46,555 nucleotides of DNA from Chloroflexota bacterium (GCA_003670675.1 QWQY01000003.1:1-46555), one strand, 5' to 3'; numbered from the stretch's first letter, positions 16,922-25,691 are shown. The notes: generated from the sequence alone by a model not told the origin. A program made the numbers and translations.

Positions 16922-18017
16922 GCGCCTGCGGATACTCGTCGATGCACGCTACGCGTGTGATGCGTACCCAGGCATTGGGCGAGTCGTAACCGGCATGGCC
17001 CACGCACTGGCGCACCATCCAGATGTCGCGCATCTGCACATCGTGACAAATCCCCGTCGTGTCAATACCCACCTGCAGCTCCCTACTGCAGCGGCGACCG
17101 TCACGCATCATGAGGTCAGCGGCCGTCCTGGGGGCGTGTGCGAGGGCCAACAGGTGCGACGGCTGGCAAACACAATCCCCGCTGATTGGTTTTATACGCC
17201 GTATCTGCGGTTGCCGTGGGGGCGTTTTGGTCCACGGACGATGGTGACCGTCCACGATGCCATCCCATTGCAGAGCGCGTCGACTCCGTGGCATCTACGC
17301 ATCGGGTTTCGGCTGGCGCTCTGGTTCGCAGCTGCTCGTGCGAGCCTCCTGACAACGGTGTCGTACGATGCAGCCGTGCAGATAACACCATACATTTGGC
17401 CGCATAGACCGCCTGCTGTTATTCGCAATGGTATCGATGCACAGTTTTTTGCGCCGGTGCCGGCATTTGATCCGCACGCACACGGCATTTCGGGCCCATA
17501 CGCATTGTGTGTAAGCTCCAATCAAGCACACAAAAACCTCGCAACATTGGTGGCCGCCTGGCGCATCCTGGTGACCGAACGGGCAATCGAAGCGCCCGCC
17601 ACGCTGGTTATTGCGGGGCAGTTCAATCCGGCTCGTGAACGGCCGTGGCGTGCCGCACCGGACCTTCCGATTGTCGAAATTGCTCATCCTGATGACGTGT
17701 TGCTCCGACAACTCTACCACGGTGCCACTCTGGTGGTGCAACCGTCACGGGCAGAGGGCTTCGGACTGCCCGTCTACGAAGCATTGGCGTGTGGCTGTGC
17801 GGTGTTGTGTAGTGACTTGCCGGTATATGGCGAGACAGTGGCCGATGCGGTTGTCACGACTGCTGTTGATAATCCTCAAGTCCTGGCCCGGGCCATAGCG
17901 GCACTCTGGAACAATCCCGTGCGTCGGGCGGACATGGCACGGCACGGTCCTCCGGTAGCGCGTCGCTTCGATTGGAGTGCCGCAGCAGCGCAGGCAATTG
18001 CCCTCATGCACAGATAA
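16896..18017 (+). CDS. GT4-family glycosyltransferase, mannosyltransferase-like
   Basis: The 373-aa GT-B enzyme starts with LRILVDARYACDAYPGIGRVVTGMAHAL and continues TMVTVHDAIPLQSAS. Then come LCVSSNQAHKNLATLVAAW and the complete E-x7-E donor site SRAEGFGLPVYEALACGCAVLCSDLPVYGET. The pattern is the mannosyl/glucosyl GT4 type. The ATG at 16896 has GGGG upstream and overlaps the previous gene by 26 bases; the ATG at 16911 is equally possible. It is the last gene of the cluster and its stop abuts the terminator hairpin. Confidence 0.87.
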   Translation: MAGIAMTTERLRILVDARYACDAYPGIGRVVTGMAHALAHHPDVAHLHIVTNPRRVNTHLQLPTAAATVTHHEVSGRPGGVCEGQQVRRLANTIPADWFYTPYLRLPWGRFGPRTMVTVHDAIPLQSASTPWHLRIGFRLALWFAAARASLLTTVSYDAAVQITPYIWPHRPPAVIRNGIDAQFFAPVPAFDPHAHGISGPYALCVSSNQAHKNLATLVAAWRILVTERAIEAPATLVIAGQFNPARERPWRAAPDLPIVEIAHPDDVLLRQLYHGATLVVQPSRAEGFGLPVYEALACGCAVLCSDLPVYGETVADAVVTTAVDNPQVLARAIAALWNNPVRRADMARHGPPVARRFDWSAAAAQAIALMHR

Positions 18018-18041
18018 ACCCCCGGTCACTGACCGGGGGTT
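18017..18041. terminator. bidirectional terminator between convergent genes
   Basis: AACCCCCGGTCA and TGACCGGGGGTT form a perfect 12-bp stem with a 1-base centre. It starts at the stop of the glycosyltransferase and lies ~30 bases from the stop of the VanW gene. T-runs are poor, so strength rests on the stem. Confidence 0.7.
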
Positions 18042-18068
18042 CGTCGTATTGTGTCATATTGGATTGCG

Positions 18069-20186
18069 TTATGGTGCTTCTGCTTCGGTTGGTTTGGGGG
18101 CATCTTCGACGGGTGCGGTCTGTGATGCGTTGATATAACGCACACCGGTTTCGGTGGTGACGCCGGGGGTATTGAGATTCCCCTGCGGTTCGGGCATTTC
18201 GATTTTGGGGAGCCCGTTTTCGAGGTCGGCGGGGTTAAAGACGTAGATATTGGGCCATGGCTTGAAGCGCGTCCGGTAGATTTCGGGTGCGCGTACGGTG
18301 CCATCGGGGTCGATAATGGTGCGGGCAATGTCGATGGTGATGCCATCGCGCGCACGGTCGCTCTGTTTGACTGCGCCTGCCGGCTGTTCTGCATCGGTCA
18401 CAAACACGGGTTCGACCGGTGCGCTGACGCGGTTGTAGATGTTTTGGATCATTTCGACTTTGCGGCCGGTCGGGGTCCCATAGAACTTGACCGATGCAAT
18501 CCCTGTTTTGGGATTGGATGACGTCTGGATGAGCAACCATTTGCCGGTATCATTCAAAAACTTCAAGTCTGGGCCACCCGTAAATATGGTCGAGTCCATC
18601 CCTGTTGGTCCGTATTTGTCATACCAGCTGATATAAAACGAATGTCCCCAGCGCTCAGTAATCGGCAACCCAGCCCAAAACGCCGCACGAAACACGGTCG
18701 TCGAGTCTTGGCAAATCCCGCCACCAAACTCGAGCTGGGTGCGCTGTTGGACAATCGCGTACCCTTCGACGAACCCCTGCGTCTCGTCGATGGCGCCGAT
18801 GGTCTCGTTGAACGAAAACTCATCGCCCGGTGGGATCAATACGCCGTCGAGTACGTTGAGGCCGGCTTGAATGTTCGTCACACGGTACTCTGCCGACCCA
18901 CTGAAATCGCTTTTGCCTTCCGACACCAAATCGACAATCCCGAGGGTGTTGAGGTTTGTCTCGTTGACGGGGATGGGTACATAGCGAGGCACCAACGTCA
19001 CACTGCGTACCCCGTTGTCGATGGTCGTGGTAATCAGGTCACGGGCTTCTTGTTTATTGAGGCGCCAGCCCGGGACACCTGGCTTGGTGATGGTCAATAC
19101 CCCCAAGTCCCATTTGACGCGTGGATACACGGGTTTGGTTTGGGTCTCTTCGGCTATTTTGTCGATGCGGCGCTCAATCATATACGGATTGAGCGACAAC
19201 GTATAGCCGGTTGGGCCACCTTGGGCATCGATCTGCACGTACTCGACCATGCGTGCCAACTCATCGCTGGTCCACGTGTATTCGGCATCACCGACCCGCA
19301 CGACGAGCGGTTGACCAACCAATGCGGTCATGCGTTGTTGTGCGGCATCTTTGGCGGCTTGGGTGATGTTCATCGGCAGTTCGCGGGTCGCCACGGTGAC
19401 GGGTTGTTGTTTGGCCATCAGCGGGAGGACCTCGCGGATGCGTGCGACGGTTTCGTCGATCAACACCATCCGCCCGACTGCACCACCGACGAAGCGCAAC
19501 GTTGTCCCATTGAGGACAACAGCGGGGTCTTGGGCAGGTCTATCGATGACCGGCACAAGCCGGGCAACACTTTCTTGGGTTTTGCGTTCGTCCACGACGA
19601 CTGTCACGGGGATCTCGAGCCCGCTTTTCATGACCTGCCAAATCGTCTCCATATTGGTGAGCATGTCACGCGATCGACCAATCGTAAATGCTTGGTCGAT
19701 ACTGTCGAGGTACGAGACGTCCATCCCCAGTTCGGTGCCGCTGACATTCCAGTTGCGGCCTTCGTAGCTCAGCACAATGGGTGTGTCGCGGAACGGCTTG
19801 AGGTGATCGACGAGAGCTTGTGTGGCTTCGGTCTTCGACAGGCCGCCGATGTTGACCCCCAAAATGCTGATATTGGGGTATACCCTATCTTGATAGCGGC
19901 GTTCGATGGACAAGAACCAGACCCCGCCGGCAGCCACAGCGATGAGCAACACCAACAGACCGTTCATCATCAGCTGACCTTGGCGCCGGACCCGCACGCG
20001 GTGCGACAGCAACGCACCACTGGTCGAACGGCGTGGTGTGTCGTTCGCAGAGGTTGTATAGCCGCTGATAGTTTCGGCGTCGTTTTGTTGACTATAGACA
20101 GGAGTAATGCGTGAATTTTGGCGTTTTGTTTGTCGTTCGAGGCCGCGTCGTCGATTTTTGTCCACCACTACCACCTTATGTCCCAC
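18069..20186 (-). CDS. VanW-domain cell-envelope protein with peptidoglycan-binding-like domains
   Basis: The 705-aa protein starts with a ~70-residue cytoplasmic Arg/Ser-rich part. A single transmembrane helix (LLVLLIAVAAGGVWFL) follows, so the rest is outside. It has repeated PG_binding_4-type modules, visible in ISILGVNIGGLSKTEATQALVDHL and WRLNKQEARDLITTTI. A VanW domain is recognisable around FSFNETIGAIDETQGFVEGYAIVQQ, GGGICQDSTTVFRAAFWAGL and ITERWGHSF. This resembles YoaR/VanW proteins of unknown enzymology in Gram-positive-type walls. The tail is Pro/Glu-rich. GTG at 20186 gives the longest form; internal GTGs soon after it (after AAGG) are also possible, so the start is uncertain. 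Confidence 0.88.
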   Translation of the reverse strand: MGHKVVVVDKNRRRGLERQTKRQNSRITPVYSQQNDAETISGYTTSANDTPRRSTSGALLSHRVRVRRQGQLMMNGLLVLLIAVAAGGVWFLSIERRYQDRVYPNISILGVNIGGLSKTEATQALVDHLKPFRDTPIVLSYEGRNWNVSGTELGMDVSYLDSIDQAFTIGRSRDMLTNMETIWQVMKSGLEIPVTVVVDERKTQESVARLVPVIDRPAQDPAVVLNGTTLRFVGGAVGRMVLIDETVARIREVLPLMAKQQPVTVATRELPMNITQAAKDAAQQRMTALVGQPLVVRVGDAEYTWTSDELARMVEYVQIDAQGGPTGYTLSLNPYMIERRIDKIAEETQTKPVYPRVKWDLGVLTITKPGVPGWRLNKQEARDLITTTIDNGVRSVTLVPRYVPIPVNETNLNTLGIVDLVSEGKSDFSGSAEYRVTNIQAGLNVLDGVLIPPGDEFSFNETIGAIDETQGFVEGYAIVQQRTQLEFGGGICQDSTTVFRAAFWAGLPITERWGHSFYISWYDKYGPTGMDSTIFTGGPDLKFLNDTGKWLLIQTSSNPKTGIASVKFYGTPTGRKVEMIQNIYNRVSAPVEPVFVTDAEQPAGAVKQSDRARDGITIDIARTIIDPDGTVRAPEIYRTRFKPWPNIYVFNPADLENGLPKIEMPEPQGNLNTPGVTTETGVRYINASQTAPVEDAPKPTEAEAP

Positions 20187-20248
20187 ACGAGACGACTCGG
20201 AGTCTGTATTGCTATTCTAGACGAAATTTGCCGCAAAACGCACGTCGA

Positions 20249-21577
20249 TTATTCGCCGTTGCGGTTGGCACGCCGGTTTTTTTTGCGTGGTCGGCGGCGC
20301 CAATTAATGGTTAACCCGCCGTGTTCACGTAGGCGTTCCAACAGGCTCATGCTCAAATTGAGGACGCGTCGGGTTGGGGCCTCTTTGGGTTCGTGTCGCC
20401 GATTGAGAATAGCGGGCATGCGTGGTTTTTTGATGGGGAGTGGGGGCGATACATGCAATTGATCGATGATGATATCGGCAATGCGACTGGCTCCATCGCG
20501 CGGCACCGAATCGCCCAGACGAGCAATGGTGTCTGCGTGGACGGCGGGGTCCATCAACGAACCGACCGCTTCGATGATTTGTGCCACTGCTGGTGCATAT
20601 GCGCCCAGTCCGCGGTTCACCACAAAATCGATGTTGCCGTGTTCTTGCATGCCGACTGCTTCGGTGATGATGACCGGCCGGCGCATCACCAATGCCTCCA
20701 TCAGGGTCCCTGGGCCCGCCTTGGTCACGACGGTGTCGCTGGCGGCCATCAACACTTCCATGTTGTCGACGAAGCCGTACACGTGGACGTGCCGCGCCAA
20801 ATCGATACGCTGTAACTCGGTCCGCAATGCCGCATTGCGTCCGGTCACCACCAGCAATTGGAGCTCTGGGTAGGCGCTATGCAGGGCAATCACCAGCTCT
20901 TTGAGACGGCCCGAACCGACACCACCGGCGGTCAATAGCACCGTCGCGCGATGCACATCCACACCCAACGCCGTCCGCGCTGCTGCTTCGGACAACGTGC
21001 ACGCCGTGAATTTGGGATGCCCAGGAAAGCCCGCATACACGACTTTGTCTGCCGGCATGCCTTGGGCCAACAAGACATCGTGTCCCTCGTGGGTAGGGGC
21101 AATGCACAAATCGGCGTCCAAATCACCCCAGGCAGTGTGCAGACTGACCAGATCGGTGACCACGGTGATAAAGCGGAACTGCATGTTGTAGGCAATGCGC
21201 GAATGCCCGATGAACCGGTTCGTCAGCGGATGAACCGAAACCACAATATCGGGTTTGTATGACTCCAATGTCCGCCGGATGCTCCGTTGCGCCGATACAT
21301 AAGCAATTTGTGCCAATGTGTCGATGCGCCGTCGGCCGTTGGTCAACTGATAGAGTAAGTCAAACAATGGCAACCAGCGTGTCGACAGCTGATCGTAGAG
21401 CCCAGGAGCACTGCGGAGCAGCGGTAACCCCGTCGCAGTAATCAAATCGATTGTTGAATATTCAAATGAATCACCCAGTGCATGAAGTTTCAATGCCGCT
21501 TGTAACGCTTCGGCGCCGGAACGATGCCCGCCACCGGTGTCTGATATTGCAAAAAGGATTCGTTTCCGTTGAGTCAT
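20249..21577 (-). CDS. MGDG-synthase-like glycosyltransferase (GT28)
   Basis: The 442-aa protein shows the N-terminal MGDG_synth motif ILFAISDTGGGHRSGAEALQAAL, which binds the diacylglycerol side, and HPLTNRFIG. The GT28 C-terminal half has TVLLTAGGVGSGRLKELVIAL, LQLLVVTGRN, VYGFVDNMEVLMAASDTVVTKAGPGTLMEALVMRRPVIIT and GMQEHGNIDFV. The family makes mono- or diglucosyl/galactosyl diacylglycerol. A GAGGAG site fixes the ATG. The C-terminus is Arg-rich and basic, plausibly for peripheral membrane binding. It shares its strand with the VanW gene 63 bases downstream. Confidence 0.9.
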   Translation of the reverse strand: MTQRKRILFAISDTGGGHRSGAEALQAALKLHALGDSFEYSTIDLITATGLPLLRSAPGLYDQLSTRWLPLFDLLYQLTNGRRRIDTLAQIAYVSAQRSIRRTLESYKPDIVVSVHPLTNRFIGHSRIAYNMQFRFITVVTDLVSLHTAWGDLDADLCIAPTHEGHDVLLAQGMPADKVVYAGFPGHPKFTACTLSEAAARTALGVDVHRATVLLTAGGVGSGRLKELVIALHSAYPELQLLVVTGRNAALRTELQRIDLARHVHVYGFVDNMEVLMAASDTVVTKAGPGTLMEALVMRRPVIITEAVGMQEHGNIDFVVNRGLGAYAPAVAQIIEAVGSLMDPAVHADTIARLGDSVPRDGASRIADIIIDQLHVSPPLPIKKPRMPAILNRRHEPKEAPTRRVLNLSMSLLERLREHGGLTINWRRRPRKKNRRANRNGE

Positions 21578-21708
21578 TTCGCACTCCTCTGCGTCCCACG
21601 CGGTTCGCTTGGTTCACAGACAACCGACACCACCCGACCAGGCACCGTATGTGCGTCCAGTCACCACGAATCCGTGCCCCGTGGATTTGGATTTCCTTCA
21701 GATATTCT

Positions 21709-21720
21709 ACCATTAATGGT
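21709..21720. promoter_or_regulatory. perfect palindrome in the divergent promoter gap
   Basis: ACCATTAATGGT is a perfect 12-bp palindrome between the glycosyltransferase (minus) and the SARP-like regulator (plus). On the minus strand it overlaps TAGAAT, a -10-like box for the glycosyltransferase. It is an operator candidate; no partner is known. Confidence 0.45.
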
Positions 21721-21807
21721 CCAATTCCGATATCACTGATTGCACGCACTACAATAACTCGTACGACATATTGTGGGGGATGCAAAAACCGACCTTTTGG
21801 GGGATAC

Positions 21808-21837
21808 CTGTAGCGCCTTGGTGGCGCTATCCTACAG
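21808..21837 (+). promoter_or_regulatory. hairpin in the leader of the SARP-like gene
   Basis: TAGCGCC (21811-21817) pairs with GGCGCTA (21823-21829) around TTGGT, flanked by CTGTAG/CTACAG with a bulge. It lies ~40 bases before the ATG. It could be an RNA hairpin or a protein site. Confidence 0.35.
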
Positions 21838-21875
21838 ACAGTCGTAGGTTGCCAGTCACAACAGGAGAGGCCGCT

Positions 21876-22670
21876 ATGCTCCACACAACGCGCCGCACCA
21901 ACACTGCCAAAGTTCGCCTACCCGCACTCACGGTCCAGACATTGGGGGCTTTTCGCTGTAGTCATGGCAGCACCGAAATCACGCAGACACAATGGCGTAG
22001 CCAGCGCGCGTGCGAATTGTTCCTGTTGTTGCTGACGAGCGATGGCTACAGTGTGTCGCGGGAATATGCGAGCGACCAGCTGTGGCCAGACCATTTGGGT
22101 GACGCGGCTGCCAATAATCTGCGGGTTGTCCTGCACCGGATGCGTAGTGCACTCGAACCAAGTGGGCAGCTACAGACCGTTGTGCATGCCACCCACCACA
22201 CCATTAGCTTGACACTGCCGAGTGGAAGCACCGTCGATAGCGACGAGTTCCGCCATGCGATTGCTGCTGCCCGCCGCAGTCCTGATGGCCGGACTGCGTT
22301 ACCCAATCTCCGCCGTGCATGTGATGTCTACAACGGCTACTACTTGGCAAATCTGCCGCTGGCAGAATGGGCCATTCCCCTGCGTGCAAAGTATGCAGCC
22401 GACTATGCGGCGGCAAGTACACGCCTGGGCCGCATATTGTTGACCCTCAACGCCCACACCGAACTGGTCGAACGCATGTGGCGCGCGCTAGATATTGACC
22501 CCAGCATCGAAGAAGCACACGAGATTCTGATGCAGTCGTATGCCGCTACCGGTAACCACGATCTCGTCAAGCGCGCTGCGCCGACCACCCCAGCGCTGCT
22601 TGCACACACACTCCGTGATGCCCACACAATGGTGCAACGGCGCATCTATCAGCAGGTGCTGAGTTCCTAA
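21876..22670 (+). CDS. SARP-like transcriptional regulator (DNA-binding + BTAD)
   Basis: The 264-aa protein has an N-terminal winged-helix like that of AfsR/SARP regulators. It reads VQTLGAFRC, WRSQRACELFLLLLTSDGYSVSREYASDQLWPD, AANNLRVVLHRMRSALEP. The bacterial transcriptional activator (BTAD) domain follows, with TVDSDEFRHAIAAAR, LRRACDVYNGYYLANLPLAEW and IDPSIEEAHEILMQSYAATG. The ATPase/TPR parts of large SARPs are absent, as in small SARPs. AGGAG precedes the ATG. It is divergent from the MGDG-type glycosyltransferase gene and 54 bases before the recombinase, but no target can be assigned. Confidence 0.82.
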   Translation: MLHTTRRTNTAKVRLPALTVQTLGAFRCSHGSTEITQTQWRSQRACELFLLLLTSDGYSVSREYASDQLWPDHLGDAAANNLRVVLHRMRSALEPSGQLQTVVHATHHTISLTLPSGSTVDSDEFRHAIAAARRSPDGRTALPNLRRACDVYNGYYLANLPLAEWAIPLRAKYAADYAAASTRLGRILLTLNAHTELVERMWRALDIDPSIEEAHEILMQSYAATGNHDLVKRAAPTTPALLAHTLRDAHTMVQRRIYQQVLSS

Positions 22671-22712
22671 ACCTGCAGGATGCGCATCATAGTGCGGATT
22701 ACTACAACGGTG

Positions 22713-22718
22713 TATAAT
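22713..22718 (+). promoter_or_regulatory. -10 box of a leaderless recombinase mRNA
   Basis: A perfect TATAAT ends six bases before the ATG of the recombinase, so transcription would start at or next to the A of the ATG. No good -35 and no ribosome site are visible. Confidence 0.55.
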
Positions 22719-22724
22719 CGATAT

Positions 22725-23744
22725 ATGAGCTGTACACTGACGCAAGCGCTCCAAGATTGGACCGTCGATCAACGCAAACGCCGCCGTGCCTTGTCCCCTG
22801 CCACCATCGCCTCGTATAGCGATGCGTGGCATGCATTCATGCAGTGGGCTGCGGCCAATGATCGCCATTCGACGCAATCGTTGCAGGCACGTGACTTCGC
22901 TGCCTGGATCAACACGCTCGGCCACCTCGCCGATGGATCGGTGCAGACCTACAGCCACGGTACCATTGCAATATGCAAATATCTGGCAGACCGCGGGCTA
23001 CTGGGATGCGAAATATCACTCATCCAAATGCACATTGGCGACGCGTTGCCACGCATCGTACCGAGTCGTGCACCCGACGTCGCAGACCTGCGCCGATTGG
23101 TCTCGTTCTACGACACAAACCTGTCTGCCGGTACGCCACACTCCAAGCCAGAGCGCGATCGGCTGTCGGCGTTGCGCAACAACGCGCTCCTGCATCTGCT
23201 TTTTTCGAGCGCCTGTCGTATCTCTGAAGTGCTCGCCATCGACATCGCCGATATCCGTGGTGATCACGGTGCAGTCGCGGCCCGTGTCTCGGTTGTCGGC
23301 AAAGGCAACAAACGACGCACCGTGTTTGTGCGGCCGCACGCGCGGACGGCGATCGAGGCCTATCTGCTGGCGCGGCGGGCGTCGTTCCCGAGTGCCACGG
23401 CGCTGTTTATTTCGCACGGGCCGCGGAGCCCAGGGCACCGGCTGAATCGGATCGCGGCGTGGAATGTCGTCACCCATGCGGCACTCACGCTGGCCGACAC
23501 CGTCGAATGCGATGGTCGCCCCCACGAAGCCGCACTCTTGCGCACGACCACCCCACACACCTTCCGCCATTTTGTTGCTATGTGGCTCCTCAACGAAGGC
23601 GTGCAGCTGTCAGAGGTATCGGCGATCCTCGGCCATGCCAATACACGCATCACCGAGCAATATTATGCGCGGCACACCGACGAACGCCTCGCCGAAGTGC
23701 ACGACCAATTCGCCGCAGATCCCCTGCCTCGCGGCGCACCCTGA
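22725..23744 (+). CDS. tyrosine recombinase (XerC/D-like)
   Basis: The 339-aa protein has an N-terminal SAM-like core-binding domain (~1-100) and the tyrosine-recombinase catalytic domain. All catalytic residues are visible: Arg in SSACRISEVLA, Lys in GKGNKRRTV, His-x-x-Arg in HTFRH, His in LGHANTRITEQ and the Tyr in QYYA. It probably cuts and joins DNA at a dif-like or att site. No transposon, phage or integron genes lie nearby and no target site was seen, so it may be a housekeeping or orphan recombinase. The ATG at 22725 is used because the domain starts there and TATAAT lies seven bases before it. Confidence 0.85.
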   Translation: MSCTLTQALQDWTVDQRKRRRALSPATIASYSDAWHAFMQWAAANDRHSTQSLQARDFAAWINTLGHLADGSVQTYSHGTIAICKYLADRGLLGCEISLIQMHIGDALPRIVPSRAPDVADLRRLVSFYDTNLSAGTPHSKPERDRLSALRNNALLHLLFSSACRISEVLAIDIADIRGDHGAVAARVSVVGKGNKRRTVFVRPHARTAIEAYLLARRASFPSATALFISHGPRSPGHRLNRIAAWNVVTHAALTLADTVECDGRPHEAALLRTTTPHTFRHFVAMWLLNEGVQLSEVSAILGHANTRITEQYYARHTDERLAEVHDQFAADPLPRGAP

Positions 23745-23880
23745 TGCGCGCTGTCGCGTGTATTGCGACGCAATTCCCACTCCGGCTATACACCTATCGC
23801 CGCATTCTGGTTTTCTCATGACGAACCGATGACCATCCTGCGTTCATCATCATTTATTCATCAGGGGTATGTCAGAACGA
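23745..23880. other. intergenic stretch after the recombinase
   Basis: No gene, hairpin terminator or repeat of note is seen before the promoter at 23881. Confidence 0.5.
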
Positions 23881-23910
23881 TTGAAAGAGCGTATCGTTCC
23901 ATGCTATAGT
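23881..23910 (+). promoter_or_regulatory. promoter of the NlpC/P60 gene
   Basis: TTGAAA (23881-23886) and TATAGT (23905-23910) are 18 bases apart. Each matches consensus in 5 of 6 positions. Transcription should start near 23917. Confidence 0.75.
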
Positions 23911-23916
23911 TTGTCT

Positions 23917-23940
23917 ATGTCTCCTGCGATGGAGGCGTGA
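23917..23940 (+). CDS. possible 7-codon leaderless leader peptide
   Basis: ATG at the predicted transcription start opens a reading frame MSPAMEA followed by TGA. It has no ribosome site. Its position suggests translation may affect the hairpins behind it. It may also be chance. Confidence 0.35.
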   Translation: MSPAMEA

Positions 23941-24055
23941 TTCGCCTGTGCAGCCGCGTTGTTTCGCAACAACCGCACACCCCAAATCATGTTGCACATC
24001 ATGAATGACCTGTTTATCTGTCTATGTGGTCATTCACTGAGGGAGTACCTACTCA
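23917..24055 (+). promoter_or_regulatory. structured 5' leader of the NlpC/P60 gene
   Basis: The ~139-nt leader can fold into consecutive hairpins. These are CTCC/GGAG (loop TGCGAT), GGCG/CGCC, then GTTGTT/AACAAC (loop TCGC) inside TGTGC/GCACA. Last is a perfect 9-bp stem TGAATGACC (24002-24010) with GGTCATTCA (24028-24036) just before the GGGAG ribosome site. It is not a match to the ydaO (c-di-AMP) consensus that I can recognise. Confidence 0.5.
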
Positions 24056-25657
24056 ATGGTCGACCAATCCAAACGCATGCGCAACGCCGCATCGGACCCA
24101 TATGAACTCATCCAACGGGTAAATCGCCGCCGTACCGAGTACCGCCGCGAAGAACGCACCACGCGTGTCACGGATCGAATCCCGAGCATCCAAACCCTGA
24201 TCCGCCGGCCTGAGCGTATTGCGGCGTTCTTTTCGCAGCGCATGGTGATGCACATTTTGGTGATTGCCCTGATCCCCGGTGCACTGCTGCTGAGCAAAAC
24301 CGAACTCGTTTTGGCAGTGCCCGAAATCGGCAGAGCCCCAATCCTGATTGATGATGGCAACAATGACTTCACGGTCGACGTCGCCCCTATCACGGACGAA
24401 TCGTTCAGCGAGGGCGATGCCCCGTTGACCGAGTCCGAAGACCTGCCCGTACCTATTTCGCTGGTGTCACGCAATCAGACCATGTCACCAGTCGTGGTCC
24501 CCGTCACGGTGATGACCGACCGCGCCTATATGCGCAACGGGCCTGGTACCAACTACGACCCAATCACCCGCGCATCGAGCGGACTCGAACTGCAAGTTAT
24601 CGGTAAATACGGCGACTGGTATCAGGTCCGCGAACGCGTCGACGCACCGGTGTTTTGGATGGCCGGCGAACTCTTGTCACTGCCCGAAAACGCTGCAGCA
24701 ACGATTTTTGACATCTTTGACAAAGACCTCCCGCCACCGCCCCCACCGCGGACAGGTATCGTGCTCGAATCAGGGCTGACCCTGCGTGACGGCCCCGGCG
24801 TCAATTACGTCGCCATCACCACACTCAAGCTCCGTGGCGAAGTCGAACTCATTGAAATCTATCAGGATTGGTACCATGTCGCGGTCGACTCGAAGACCGA
24901 CGGGTGGGTGAAGGCTCAATACATCGACGTCACCAAACCCGTCCTCGACCGCGTCATCACGGCTGATACCATCCCCGATCCATCACCAGAGCTCGTGGGT
25001 ACTGTCCGCGAAAGCAATGTCAATCTGCGCCTCGGACCTGATTCACGCCATGCCAAAGTCGGTACCGCTGATTTGGGGCGAAAGTTCGATCTGATAGGGA
25101 AGTACAAAGACTGGGTACAGGTCATGGACGGCAAAAAGAAGGTCTGGATCTTCAAAGACCTTTTGAACGCCACCTCGCATGTGCTCCGTCGTGTACCGAC
25201 CACGTCTGACTTCCCCGCGCTGCCGATTGGACCGACCCGTAATCGCAGTGGGAACAGCGGCGCGGGCGTCAGTACGAGTAGCGACGTCGCCAATGTGGCA
25301 TTACAGTTTGTTGGCTACAGGTATACCTGGGGCGGTACGACGCCCAAGTCTGGCTTCGACTGCTCTGGCTTGATGATGTACGCCTTCCGCCAAGTCGGCG
25401 TTACCATTCCACGGTTGGCGGCGTCGCAGTACAGCTTTAATGGTTCCATCGACATCAGCTGGGACAACATGGCGCCGGGCGACATGATGTTCTTCAAGAA
25501 CACCAGTGGTCGACGTGGGATTACCCACGTGTCGATGTACATCGGTGGTGGCAAAATGGTCCACGCAATGACCCCTACCTACGGCGTCCAGATTTCGAAC
25601 ATCTATGATGATTATTGGGTCAAGCATTTTTATGGTGCAGCCCGCGTCAAGCGCTAA
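24056..25657 (+). CDS. cell-wall hydrolase: three SH3-type domains + NlpC/P60
   Basis: The 533-aa protein begins with a ~60-residue basic cytoplasmic part and one transmembrane helix (~64-82, MHILVIALIPGALLL). It is exported or anchored outside. Three bacterial SH3-like modules follow (YMRNGPGTNYDPI..., LTLRDGPGVNYVAI..., VNLRLGPDSRHAKV...). The C-terminal NlpC/P60 peptidase has YTWGGTTPKSGFDCSGLMMYAFRQ with nucleophile C436, then GDMMFFKN and THVSMYIGGGKMVHA for the His. This fold cleaves peptidoglycan stem peptides. A poly-Pro linker separates modules 1 and 2. GGGAG precedes the ATG. Confidence 0.93.
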   Translation: MVDQSKRMRNAASDPYELIQRVNRRRTEYRREERTTRVTDRIPSIQTLIRRPERIAAFFSQRMVMHILVIALIPGALLLSKTELVLAVPEIGRAPILIDDGNNDFTVDVAPITDESFSEGDAPLTESEDLPVPISLVSRNQTMSPVVVPVTVMTDRAYMRNGPGTNYDPITRASSGLELQVIGKYGDWYQVRERVDAPVFWMAGELLSLPENAAATIFDIFDKDLPPPPPPRTGIVLESGLTLRDGPGVNYVAITTLKLRGEVELIEIYQDWYHVAVDSKTDGWVKAQYIDVTKPVLDRVITADTIPDPSPELVGTVRESNVNLRLGPDSRHAKVGTADLGRKFDLIGKYKDWVQVMDGKKKVWIFKDLLNATSHVLRRVPTTSDFPALPIGPTRNRSGNSGAGVSTSSDVANVALQFVGYRYTWGGTTPKSGFDCSGLMMYAFRQVGVTIPRLAASQYSFNGSIDISWDNMAPGDMMFFKNTSGRRGITHVSMYIGGGKMVHAMTPTYGVQISNIYDDYWVKHFYGAARVKR

Positions 25658-25691
25658 GCCGCAAATCATCACGGTTCTGTCATCTCATGAT

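Noticed and set aside
22725-23744. Recombinase as evidence of a mobile element
   Set aside because: No direct repeats, tRNA target, phage, plasmid or cassette genes were seen around it.
23917-24055. ydaO-type c-di-AMP riboswitch before the NlpC/P60 gene
   Set aside because: Such switches do precede wall-hydrolase genes, but the leader lacks the conserved ydaO segments I know.
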